Shown one piece after another: positions 17,986 through 26,503 of a stretch of DNA of 60,733 bases. The stretch covers positions 1 through 60,733 of the IMG/VR virus record IMGVR_UViG_3300018049_000020. One strand, 5' to 3'. The notes beneath the pieces are model-generated. The model did no database searches, was not told the DNA's origin, and saw nothing but the letters and a program-made list of their open reading frames with translations. The number at the start of each line of letters is the position of its first letter. The stretch's first letter is position 1. Source of the stretch: a virus. The translations under genes were made by a program, and so were the position numbers.

Positions 17986-19509
17986 TTACATTTCAATGAT
18001 CAGTTTGATATCTTCAATCTGATCGGCTGCCCTTGACACAGGACCTCTATTCTCAACATAGAGAATATCACCAGTAAATCTTCTCATCTCTGGATGATCT
18101 GCATCTACACCAGCGGCATTCACTGAAGTTACAATTGAACCAGAAGCATTGATGTAAATATCATCATTGTTTTGGAACAATATAAACTCACCACCGCCAT
18201 TTGCTATCGGTTGATAACTTATAATATTACCTGACTTAGATACAACTCTACCAACTGCTGTTGATGCGTTGTTTGTTGTACTATCTGTTATAATATCATC
18301 TACTGATATACCTGAAGCACTACCAACTGTAATTCTATTTGTTACAGTCATTGTTGATAGTGTTGAAATAGCACCGTCTGAGTCTTGTAAAGGATTTTTA
18401 ATTAGACCAATTTGTCTAAAATCGTTGTCTGTTGGGAAATCACCTGAGCCTTCGCCAAACTCTAATCTTGAGTTTACTACTACGAAGTTACCGCCTAGTT
18501 CGTCAACTGGATTTGCACCATGACCACCAATTGGTGACATTACAACGTGAACTTCTGCACCTGAACCTGATGCTATAGGTGTAGCAGCTGAGTCATCTAC
18601 GATGTTTGCATCGATAGTATCTAATGATGCACGTCTGTAACCTGAACCGTATGATGATGAATCTTTAAAATATGCATCTACTAATTCACCTGAGTCAAAT
18701 GATAATGTTACAACAGCACCTGAACCGTCACCTTGGACTGGAATGTCACATGTGAATGTACTTGAACCTCCACTTGTCGCAGTATAACCTGAACCAGCAG
18801 ATTTAACAATATATCTAAACACTGCACCGTCAACCGCATCGTTTTCTACATCCCATTGAGCAGAACCGTCATCGGTTGCTGATGAACCGAATCCACCGTT
18901 TGTACCGATACCAGCAATTCCTGATTTAGCACCGAGAGTCTTTACAGGAATAAAATCGTTAGTTACAAATTTAATAACATCTGAGGCAGTAATTTGATAC
19001 ATAAATTTCCACATATATCCGTCTGAGGTAGTTTCAGGATCAGTGGTACTAACTGAAGTTGGTTGGTCTGTTGAATTAACGGGATTTACACCGCTATAAG
19101 GTGTTTTTAAACACTTATAGACTTTATATTCGTCTGTAATTATATAACCCTTACCATCAAACCAGTTCACTATTGAACCGTCTGAACTTGAAGGTACTGC
19201 TGTACCTACACCGTAATCGTCTCTATACTCGTCATATACTGTACCTGATGTCCAGTCATATCTTACAAGTCCGTGTGATACATCACCTGAAGAAACTTGT
19301 TTAAGAGCAATCATATTTGATTGTGCTCCTAATATTTCCTCTACTGAATTGTTTGGACTTGGTGGGTTATTATCGTCAATTGATGAATCATCAGCATCTA
19401 CCCATGCGTGTGATCTACCAATGAATATGTAATTTTTAGAATCGCTGAAATCTGCAACAAATTCTTTTGCATTGTGCGTTCTAAAATTCTCTAAAATTAT
19501 TGCTGCCAT
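17986..19509 (-). CDS. 8: Baseplate wedge protein gp8
   Basis: A 507-residue protein. The N-terminal third matches T4 gp8: KNYIFIGRSHAWVD corresponds to T4 FITFGRSEPW, followed by NSVEEILGAQSNMIALKQV and SDGYMWKFMYQI (T4 DGYVWEYLFEI). Residues beyond 200 are Gly/Ser-rich beta segments (IVKSAGSGYTATSGG) not found in the shorter T4 protein (334 residues). Gp8 is a dimeric wedge component next to gp7 and gp6. GAGGAG lies 12 bases upstream, and late-promoter motifs sit in the gap to gp7. Confidence 0.85.
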   Translation of the reverse strand: MAAIILENFRTHNAKEFVADFSDSKNYIFIGRSHAWVDADDSSIDDNNPPSPNNSVEEILGAQSNMIALKQVSSGDVSHGLVRYDWTSGTVYDEYRDDYGVGTAVPSSSDGSIVNWFDGKGYIITDEYKVYKCLKTPYSGVNPVNSTDQPTSVSTTDPETTSDGYMWKFMYQITASDVIKFVTNDFIPVKTLGAKSGIAGIGTNGGFGSSATDDGSAQWDVENDAVDGAVFRYIVKSAGSGYTATSGGSSTFTCDIPVQGDGSGAVVTLSFDSGELVDAYFKDSSSYGSGYRRASLDTIDANIVDDSAATPIASGSGAEVHVVMSPIGGHGANPVDELGGNFVVVNSRLEFGEGSGDFPTDNDFRQIGLIKNPLQDSDGAISTLSTMTVTNRITVGSASGISVDDIITDSTTNNASTAVGRVVSKSGNIISYQPIANGGGEFILFQNNDDIYINASGSIVTSVNAAGVDADHPEMRRFTGDILYVENRGPVSRAADQIEDIKLIIEM

Positions 19510-19528
19510 TTTTTTGTAACTCCTCGGT

Positions 19529-19547
19529 TATTTATAAACTATTTATA
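19529..19547 (-). promoter_or_regulatory. Tandem late-promoter motifs before gp8
   Basis: Two perfect TATAAATA octamers occur on the minus strand, at 19529-19536 and 19540-19547. The first is 19 bases from the gp8 ATG and the second overlaps the last codons of gp7. The pair is a strong candidate for an internal late start. Confidence 0.6.
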
Positions 19548-22500
19548 ATGCTGCTAGGGTTGAATTGGTAACTTTTGATGAAGAAACATAGGTAGAATGA
19601 GCTATATTAGTTCGTCTGTTCGCATATAGAGGTAATTCTGCTATATACATTAACCCTAATAGGTTATCTAACTGACTAATTCTTAGTCCTTCACTCTCGC
19701 TAGTTTCATCCAACATGAAACCTCCGCCACTTTCTAAAAGTATTCTATCACCAAAGTCTGGTTCTGTATTGATATTGTTTACAATATTTGATGCGTTGCC
19801 AGATTCTTGGTGGATATGATATGCTATCTTATAAGTTTGTTGATACGCAATCTTATTTAGTGATCTAAATGTAGACCCTATAGGAGCAAAACTATGTAAG
19901 TTACTACCTGAACCTAATCTTTCGTCTGTTATTGGATTGCCATCTTCAAAAATCATTCTATCACCATTTTCCATATAGAAGTATGGTTCGTACATTTCTG
20001 CCGATCTTTCAGTTACGAAATACTCTGGCATTTCTGGTACAGTTTCATCTTCTAATTCAACTACTAAACCACTTATGTCTTCATAACCACTTGTTGCTGG
20101 GTTGTATGAATCAGGATCATTAGGGTCACTTAATTCGTAAATCTTTGCATGATCTTCAAATACGATTCTTGGACCAACCTCATCTCTGTTTTGTGGTTCA
20201 TGGTTTAGATAGTTTCTTGGTTCTTCACTTCTAAAGAGATTGCCGTCTTCTAATGCTATTCTTTCATCTAAGAACTCTGCAAATTGGAACACTGTACCTT
20301 GATCTGAAGGTCTAGCACCAATTGGTGACACCGCATCTTCTTTAGTCATAATCAGATAGTCTCTATCAGTGTTGTATAAGTTCAATACTGATACTACGCC
20401 ATCTAATCTTGGTGATCTTTGATTTGATATTGTTATTTCTTCTGCAACTGGATCATGTGATATATTTTGATATTGTTTCTGTGATACAGGATCAATTGCT
20501 GAAATACCACTGTACCTCGATCTAAGTTTAGACTTAAGTACAGCACTAATTAATGTTCTTACTGAGTTTATATTTAAATGTCTGTTTCTATGTGACGAAT
20601 CTCCATACTCAGTTAATGGTTCTGTGATTGCGCCGTCTGTTCTTGGGTCTGTACCTGTTGTAGGTATGCCTGCTTCATCTAAGTTGATTTGCATTGCTAA
20701 ATCTTCTAACTCAGATGCTGTAGTATGGAATAATACTAATGTTTCTTTCTTAGTAGATGCTTTAGCCTCGAATGCCTGTTCATTTTCAATATAGTAACCA
20801 TCTTCTGTTAATATTTTGAACTTTCTTTGTTTTACATTGATAAGATTAGGGTCTTGACCTGTATCTAAGTAACCTAGTGTTGCATCATCTGGATCTGCAT
20901 CTTCTAATAATAAATGTTCTGAAGCATAAGTTGTAAGTAGTATAGTTGGTACGAATGTTGTATTCTGAATACCAAGTGTGTTTTTAGGATCGACTGTAAA
21001 TCTTCCGTCTCTATCGTCTTGTACGATGTATCTATCAAGTGCAACTTCACCAAAGAAAATGTGACCAGATGGATGGACTAAATCTTTAACTGCCGATCTA
21101 TACGCATTGATTGATTCACCAACTTTAATCACATATGAATGTGATTGATAGAATAGACCATCGTGTATGTTAGTTGTATCGCTAGATACATAACCTTTAT
21201 TGCCGAAGAAGTTATCGTTTATTACACCTTCACCAGCATATTCACCTCTTGCTTCGTATGGGTCATATCTCAATACTTCAAAGTATTGTCCGTTTGCATA
21301 ATCAATAAATTCGTTTTCAGCAAATGTACCACTTACATTTGTAAACTTAAGTAAATTTCTTTGTTCATCAAATGATATTACCTCACCTGTTGCACCAGAT
21401 TTTCTGCCAGTAAACGTTACACCTTTTGTTAAATCAGCTACAGCAGTTGGATTACCAATCAACATATTGTAATATGAATCACCGCCTAAAACTGCATGTT
21501 CATCAAAGTTATAACCTTGTGATGTGATTCTGATCTTGCCAACACCACCGACCTTAGATGACCAAGCAAATAGACTTGCACCTTCACCTGCTGTGACTGT
21601 TGATTGTTTAATTGTGCCTTCTGTACCAGAAGAAGAACCTGTTATGATATCTGAAGTTACAAAGTGACCTATATTAGATTCAGTCTTTTTAATTACAAGT
21701 CTTTTGTTCTTTGAATCAATACGTGATATAACACCGTTTGCAGTAGCAGCCTGATTGGTTACAGTTTCACCAACTGTAAAACTATCGTAGTTATCTACAT
21801 AAATGTAACCACCTGGAAATACTCTAGGTAGTGTTTGATATCCTGTACCACCTGAAGTAATTGCTATTCTTCTAATTCTCTGATCATTATCTGGATTATT
21901 ACCATCTTCGATCATGACAACTGAACCATTGACGCCAGTTGTTGTTTGTTCTAAAGTAACTCTAGTAAACTCTGATATTAATTCAACTCTTTCACCACCA
22001 GCAGGTGTTGGTGATGTGTCAAATACCACTCTATCTAAAAAAATTGTATAGTTTTGTCTGCTCTGTTCTATACCATCTACAAACACTTTAACTTGTAGAC
22101 CATTCAGTGCGATAGGTTTATTATTTAAATCTCTTGCACCTAAACCACCAAATGTAGTTTGACCAGCAGTTGCAGTAAATTCGTACTGATCAAATGCTGT
22201 AGCGTTTTCTAAAATAAGTTCGTCACCAGTAGCAGCTATTATCGCTTCTGCACCAGCACCCTCTGTACCTGCTTCTTCAAATACAATAATATCGTTTGCT
22301 GAATAACCTGTACCTGCATTTTCAATGTATATGTGTTCTATTGGACCTCTAGTCAATTCTGATACAGTTGCTACTGCATCTATTTCACTAGCATCTACTT
22401 TTGAACCTGTGAATCTAATTTGATCGTTTAGATCATACATTGATCCAACTCTTGCACGTTCAAATAATAACCCACCGCCCATCTCTGATTCGGTATTTGG

Positions 22501-23628
22501 GTTACTTTCTGTATAACCAGAAGAGGCATTTCCTGATTCGTATCTTAAACTACCTGAATTGTCTTCTAATTGAAAATAAGTGCCTGAGTCATCTTTTTTG
22601 ACTTGAGATATGATACCTGTTAAAGTACCTGTATAAATTGTGACACCATCTCTATCTACAAGTTTAACTTGTTTGTTTGGTTGAAATGTGCCTCTGTGTG
22701 TTCTGGAAATTGTAAGTTGATACTGTCTGTCTATTTCAGATATAATACCAACCTTTTCAACGATTGCTTCAGCAACTACTAAAGTTGCATCATCATCGCT
22801 GTATTGTAATATTTTGTCAGTCTCTTTTGGCACTTGGCCAACTGACATGATGACATTACATTGTCTTTCTTCTTCGTACTCTGACTCTGAAGCAAAGAAT
22901 GTTTCTTCTATAGGATATCTAACAGAAGAAGATTCACCATATAGAATTCTCATTAAGAATTGTATGGACTTTTCAGTACCTTTCTCTTTGTATAAAGTAC
23001 CTATGTTCTTTAATGTAAGTCTAGGATTTTGTGTGTCTCTCAGATTAAGAGACGGTATAAAATCTTTTTGAAAGTATTTTAAAAATGTTTCTAATGTTCT
23101 ATCAATATCAGAATAGTCTAGTAATCTATTTGATGCGACAATACTATTTTCTTTGTATGTTTTAACAACACCTGTTTGATTGCCTGATCTACCAACAATA
23201 GTTTCACCTACTGTGAAACCATTTCCTGATATTGTATCAACTAAAAATGTTTTATCATTTATAACTCTAATCTTAGCGATTGAACCACTAGATTGACCAT
23301 AAATGTATTCATCTTTAGTAAAAGGGTCTGATTGAATATCAGACAATGATGAGGCGTTGAGAAGTATCTTTGATGAGTCTGCTTCTGGATTGCCTGCAAA
23401 AGTATTCTTTTCAAAAAGGATGGCACCCCTTTCTTTCTGAGTGCCGTCCTCTAATCGAATGCCGTCTAGTGCTTGAATACTATCAAGCACTAGAATTTCG
23501 GACTCTAAGTACTCAAAATACGCCTCTAAAAAACTTTCAAATACAGGTGCATCTTCTCTTAAATGATCTGGTAAGAGAGATGGTAACCTCGTTGATAGTC
23601 TGTCATAGACGTGATTTTGATGAGACAT
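19543..23628 (-). CDS. 7: Baseplate wedge initiator gp7
   Basis: A 1361-residue protein, larger than T4 gp7 (1032). The start SHQNHVYDRLSTRLPSLLP with HLREDAPVFESFLEAYFEYL is characteristic of gp7 in T4-like marine phages. Around residues 500-545 there is an inserted beta module (VKVFVDGIEQSRQNYTIF, GGERVELISE). Repeated EDG and EDGNLF-type segments follow (LLEDADPDDATLGYLDTG, IALEDGNLFR, MIFEDGNPITDE). Gp7 nucleates the wedge with gp10, gp8, gp6, gp53 and gp25; the latter four or their genes are nearby. No Shine-Dalgarno is visible. Confidence 0.8.
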   Translation of the reverse strand: MSHQNHVYDRLSTRLPSLLPDHLREDAPVFESFLEAYFEYLESEILVLDSIQALDGIRLEDGTQKERGAILFEKNTFAGNPEADSSKILLNASSLSDIQSDPFTKDEYIYGQSSGSIAKIRVINDKTFLVDTISGNGFTVGETIVGRSGNQTGVVKTYKENSIVASNRLLDYSDIDRTLETFLKYFQKDFIPSLNLRDTQNPRLTLKNIGTLYKEKGTEKSIQFLMRILYGESSSVRYPIEETFFASESEYEEERQCNVIMSVGQVPKETDKILQYSDDDATLVVAEAIVEKVGIISEIDRQYQLTISRTHRGTFQPNKQVKLVDRDGVTIYTGTLTGIISQVKKDDSGTYFQLEDNSGSLRYESGNASSGYTESNPNTESEMGGGLLFERARVGSMYDLNDQIRFTGSKVDASEIDAVATVSELTRGPIEHIYIENAGTGYSANDIIVFEEAGTEGAGAEAIIAATGDELILENATAFDQYEFTATAGQTTFGGLGARDLNNKPIALNGLQVKVFVDGIEQSRQNYTIFLDRVVFDTSPTPAGGERVELISEFTRVTLEQTTTGVNGSVVMIEDGNNPDNDQRIRRIAITSGGTGYQTLPRVFPGGYIYVDNYDSFTVGETVTNQAATANGVISRIDSKNKRLVIKKTESNIGHFVTSDIITGSSSGTEGTIKQSTVTAGEGASLFAWSSKVGGVGKIRITSQGYNFDEHAVLGGDSYYNMLIGNPTAVADLTKGVTFTGRKSGATGEVISFDEQRNLLKFTNVSGTFAENEFIDYANGQYFEVLRYDPYEARGEYAGEGVINDNFFGNKGYVSSDTTNIHDGLFYQSHSYVIKVGESINAYRSAVKDLVHPSGHIFFGEVALDRYIVQDDRDGRFTVDPKNTLGIQNTTFVPTILLTTYASEHLLLEDADPDDATLGYLDTGQDPNLINVKQRKFKILTEDGYYIENEQAFEAKASTKKETLVLFHTTASELEDLAMQINLDEAGIPTTGTDPRTDGAITEPLTEYGDSSHRNRHLNINSVRTLISAVLKSKLRSRYSGISAIDPVSQKQYQNISHDPVAEEITISNQRSPRLDGVVSVLNLYNTDRDYLIMTKEDAVSPIGARPSDQGTVFQFAEFLDERIALEDGNLFRSEEPRNYLNHEPQNRDEVGPRIVFEDHAKIYELSDPNDPDSYNPATSGYEDISGLVVELEDETVPEMPEYFVTERSAEMYEPYFYMENGDRMIFEDGNPITDERLGSGSNLHSFAPIGSTFRSLNKIAYQQTYKIAYHIHQESGNASNIVNNINTEPDFGDRILLESGGGFMLDETSESEGLRISQLDNLLGLMYIAELPLYANRRTNIAHSTYVSSSKVTNSTLAAL

Positions 23629-23630
23629 AA

Positions 23631-24113
23631 TTAGCTAACTGTTACTGTGCCTCTACCGCCAGATGCTAGATGGTACCATAACGAACCAATACCAATTAAA
23701 ACAACTGAAGTATCAGATTCTAATGAAACTGAATCAGTAGTTGTACCAGTATTCCAACCTGTTGCGTTAACGTTTAAGTCTTGAGCAACGTTGTCATCTT
23801 TTCTGACAATAATTTTAAGTTGACCTTCATGTGAAGGAGCATCTAAAGTCATAGAAACTGCTGTACCACCACCGTAACCAGTGAAGTCAACAATTGATAC
23901 TGCTTCTGATGCTTCAATCTCTGTTGAAGATTCATCCAATGTTTCAACATCGTTAAATGCTAAAAATGATGGAACATTATTGAATAACCTTTTTAAGGTC
24001 ATGTTCTTGTTTATAGGTGTTCCTGAAGGATCGTCAACGATGTGAAGTAAATCACCTTCGTTAATTTGTGCTTCACCTATTAAACTAAGCGCTGTTATTT
24101 TTTTATCTGCCAT
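23631..24113 (-). CDS. Conserved T4-like structural protein
   Basis: A 160-residue protein. The N-terminus (MADKKITALSLIGEAQINEG, DLLHIVDDPSG, TLKRLF) is a short domain commonly found at the start of phage tail appendage and minor virion proteins. The C-terminal 90 residues are beta-rich (GQLKIIVRKDDNVAQDLNVN) and end in a Gly-rich strand. It lies between gp6 and gp7 and is co-directional, with a strong AGGAGG ribosome-binding site. A minor baseplate or structural role is inferred from the position. Confidence 0.6.
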   Translation of the reverse strand: MADKKITALSLIGEAQINEGDLLHIVDDPSGTPINKNMTLKRLFNNVPSFLAFNDVETLDESSTEIEASEAVSIVDFTGYGGGTAVSMTLDAPSHEGQLKIIVRKDDNVAQDLNVNATGWNTGTTTDSVSLESDTSVVLIGIGSLWYHLASGGRGTVTVS

Positions 24114-24152
24114 TCTCTTTTCCTCCTATAATCCAATTGAATGGGAAACTAC

Positions 24153-24170
24153 TCACGGTAAATTCCGTGA
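24153..24170 (-). promoter_or_regulatory. Intergenic hairpin after gp6
   Basis: TCACGG/CCGTGA with a six-base loop forms a compact hairpin in the gap between gp6 and the next gene. It has no T-tract, so an RNA processing or stability element is more likely than termination. Confidence 0.45.
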
Positions 24171-24184
24171 CCACTTTATGCATA

Positions 24185-26056
24185 TTAATAATTTGTGTTG
24201 GATGTAGAAGTGTATCCTACACCAGCACTACTCTCACCACTTGCGATGGTGTCTACTTCGCCGTCTACGTTTATATCATCGACACTGATATCAATTAGAG
24301 AACCTCTAACTGCAACAACATCGTTGCTAGAAGGTAGAACTGTGAAGTCGATTGAGGTATCACTATTGGTTGTACCAGTGATAGTGATGGCATCAATCGT
24401 AATCTTTCCTGTACCATAATCTATGGTACCTGCCTCGTAATCTTTTATAGTTCTAACACCAGAAGCTAAAACATATCTTCTGATCTTACCTGATCCGTCA
24501 TCATCAAAGAAATGATCGTTGACTGAATCGCCTTGTACTTTGAAACCAGATGATACTAAAATACCACCACCTGCTTTATTGTGTCCGTCATGAGGATGGT
24601 AGAAACCATTTCCAAATTTAATTTCTAATCCTTTTTGTTTGTTTAATTCTACCTTTTGAGATTTTCTCAATCTAATGTTTGTTGAGTTAGATAGAATCGA
24701 TCCCTCTGATTCATCAATTGCTTTGACTAATTTTGAATGTCTAAAGATTGAATCAAAGTTACTTAAATTTGTATTGTCGAAATTTACGATAGCAGCTCTA
24801 ACTACTGATTTCATTTCTCCAATTGAGAGTTGAGTAGCACGTGAATCGTATTTAAATACAGTTGTTACCAGAATCTTAACAATGTCTGCATCAACAATTA
24901 CTGGTTTAACTGTAACCATGTTTAATGCATTTAGTTTTTTGATAACATCTGCTTTTTCAAACTCAGACAAATAATCTGAGTTTTGTGGTTTAAGTGACAA
25001 GAAGACTTTACCATAATCAGGTGGATCGTTATCTTCACCACCCCAAACTGCAACTGCATCGGCGTTTGGATAGTATTCACTTACTTTTGCTTTATAGTCG
25101 TTCAATGTGACCAATCTGTTTTGTGATGTGTAGAATTTTGTTGCTTTAAATTTAATAGAATCTATTGATTCTTTTTCAGCACCACCTGTTGCTTCAGTTA
25201 CAGTTGTAACAGTAGCACTTATAAAACCATTGATTGGTTGTGTAAGTGTAAATCTTTTGGCACCCTCAGCATGTTCTAAATCAACTACTACATAAACTGC
25301 ATTGATGATATCACCATCTAATAGTTGATTACCAAGAACACCATCACCAAAATAAAACTCTACAAATCCTTCTTCGTTTTCTTGTGTATAAAAAACTTTA
25401 GATGATGAAGATATCGTAGAAATACTTTTAGCATCTACATACGTTTCTTCAACACCGTTTGAAATAACAGTGACTACTAATTTACTTTTATCAACTCTTT
25501 CATTTGATAAAACAAACTTTGAGTTTTTAATTTGTGAATCAAAAACAAATTGATCTGTTACGTATTGACCTTGAACAAGTTCTATATTATTCCAATTGAA
25601 ACTTTTATTTGATCTTGTAGGAGTGATTGATGATGTGCAAACAAAATTGTATGCTACATTGTCATAGATAGTTGTGAATTGTTGACCTCTTGATAATGTC
25701 ATATCGCTTGGTGTAGGGATTGTACCATCTGCGTTAACAACATTATCCATTTGCATATTGACATAAGCAGCTGATGCCTTCTCAGATGCAGGTACAAAAC
25801 CTAAATCTTTAGCACGTGATACAACGTTCTTTCTCAGTTGTGCTGAATCTAAGAACATTTCTGAAGCTGCTATGTTTGTATTGATTGCACCGATGTGAGA
25901 TGCATATGCTAACATGTCAATAAGAACTGACATGGTCGAACCTTCGAAGTTATAGTCTTTGAATAACTCTTGTCCTTTTAAATATGATTTAATATTACTT
26001 ACGATATCATCAAAATCTTGATCTGTTGTATTAATTTGTGAACTCTTTACTGCCAT
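24185..26056 (-). CDS. 6: Baseplate wedge protein gp6
   Basis: A 623-residue protein (T4 gp6 has 660). The N-terminus carries FDDIVSNIKSYLKGQELFKD, the phrase MSVLIDMLAYASHIGAINTN and MFLDSAQLRKNVVSRAKDLG, the family signature of gp6/gpJ-type wedge proteins. The middle has FYFGDGVLGNQLLDGD and LNDYKAKVSEYYPNADAVAV. Gp6 forms the continuous ring of the baseplate and interacts with gp25 and gp53. Its start overlaps the stop of gp25 as TAATG, so the two are coupled. Confidence 0.9.
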   Translation of the reverse strand: MAVKSSQINTTDQDFDDIVSNIKSYLKGQELFKDYNFEGSTMSVLIDMLAYASHIGAINTNIAASEMFLDSAQLRKNVVSRAKDLGFVPASEKASAAYVNMQMDNVVNADGTIPTPSDMTLSRGQQFTTIYDNVAYNFVCTSSITPTRSNKSFNWNNIELVQGQYVTDQFVFDSQIKNSKFVLSNERVDKSKLVVTVISNGVEETYVDAKSISTISSSSKVFYTQENEEGFVEFYFGDGVLGNQLLDGDIINAVYVVVDLEHAEGAKRFTLTQPINGFISATVTTVTEATGGAEKESIDSIKFKATKFYTSQNRLVTLNDYKAKVSEYYPNADAVAVWGGEDNDPPDYGKVFLSLKPQNSDYLSEFEKADVIKKLNALNMVTVKPVIVDADIVKILVTTVFKYDSRATQLSIGEMKSVVRAAIVNFDNTNLSNFDSIFRHSKLVKAIDESEGSILSNSTNIRLRKSQKVELNKQKGLEIKFGNGFYHPHDGHNKAGGGILVSSGFKVQGDSVNDHFFDDDGSGKIRRYVLASGVRTIKDYEAGTIDYGTGKITIDAITITGTTNSDTSIDFTVLPSSNDVVAVRGSLIDISVDDINVDGEVDTIASGESSAGVGYTSTSNTNY

Positions 26057-26475
26057 TACCTTACCCTACTTACGGTTAATTCTATGTTTTGTGCTCTTGA
26101 TGCATTTCTGATTGTATAAAAAATTCTAACATTCATCTCATTAGTATCTTCATCATTCAATCCAATTTTAACGTTGTAGACTCTTGGTTCGTACAACTCA
26201 ATCATTTCTGCTAATCTTTTAGCAAATTTTTCTTTTGATCTCTCAGTACGCAACTCAAATAGTTGATCTCTAAGAGAGGCACCAAAGTTTGGTTTAAAAG
26301 GTCTTTCAAATTTATTTGTTAAGACTATGTTACGGACCGATCTTTTAATTGCATCTGTATCTTTTTTAGTCATTATATCACCAGTAATTGGGTGAGCAAC
26401 AAAAAGAGCATCAAGATCAGAATATGATTCTTTTACTGCATTAACTTTGGCATTTGGTTTTAGATACTCGGTCAT
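26056..26475 (-). CDS. 25: Baseplate wedge protein gp25
   Basis: A 139-residue protein (T4 gp25 has 132) of the gpW/gp25 family. Diagnostic segments are DTDAIKRSVRNIVLTNKFER with PFKPNFGASLRDQLFEL, RLAEMIELYEPRVYN, and VRIFYTIRNA. It joins the wedge to the sheath. The gene has no Shine-Dalgarno at normal distance; TATAAATA ends five bases before ATG, predicting a leaderless late transcript that would also carry gp6. Confidence 0.9.
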   Translation of the reverse strand: MTEYLKPNAKVNAVKESYSDLDALFVAHPITGDIMTKKDTDAIKRSVRNIVLTNKFERPFKPNFGASLRDQLFELRTERSKEKFAKRLAEMIELYEPRVYNVKIGLNDEDTNEMNVRIFYTIRNASRAQNIELTVSRVR

Positions 26476-26480
26476 CTAAC

Positions 26481-26488
26481 TATTTATA
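26481..26488 (-). promoter_or_regulatory. Late promoter TATAAATA abutting the gp25 start
   Basis: A perfect late octamer followed by five bases (GTTAG) and then ATG 26475. The expected +1 is the A of ATG. The spacing is identical to those at 6471, 50272 and 56764. Confidence 0.6.
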
Positions 26489-26503
26489 CATTTCCTTTAG
26501 TGA

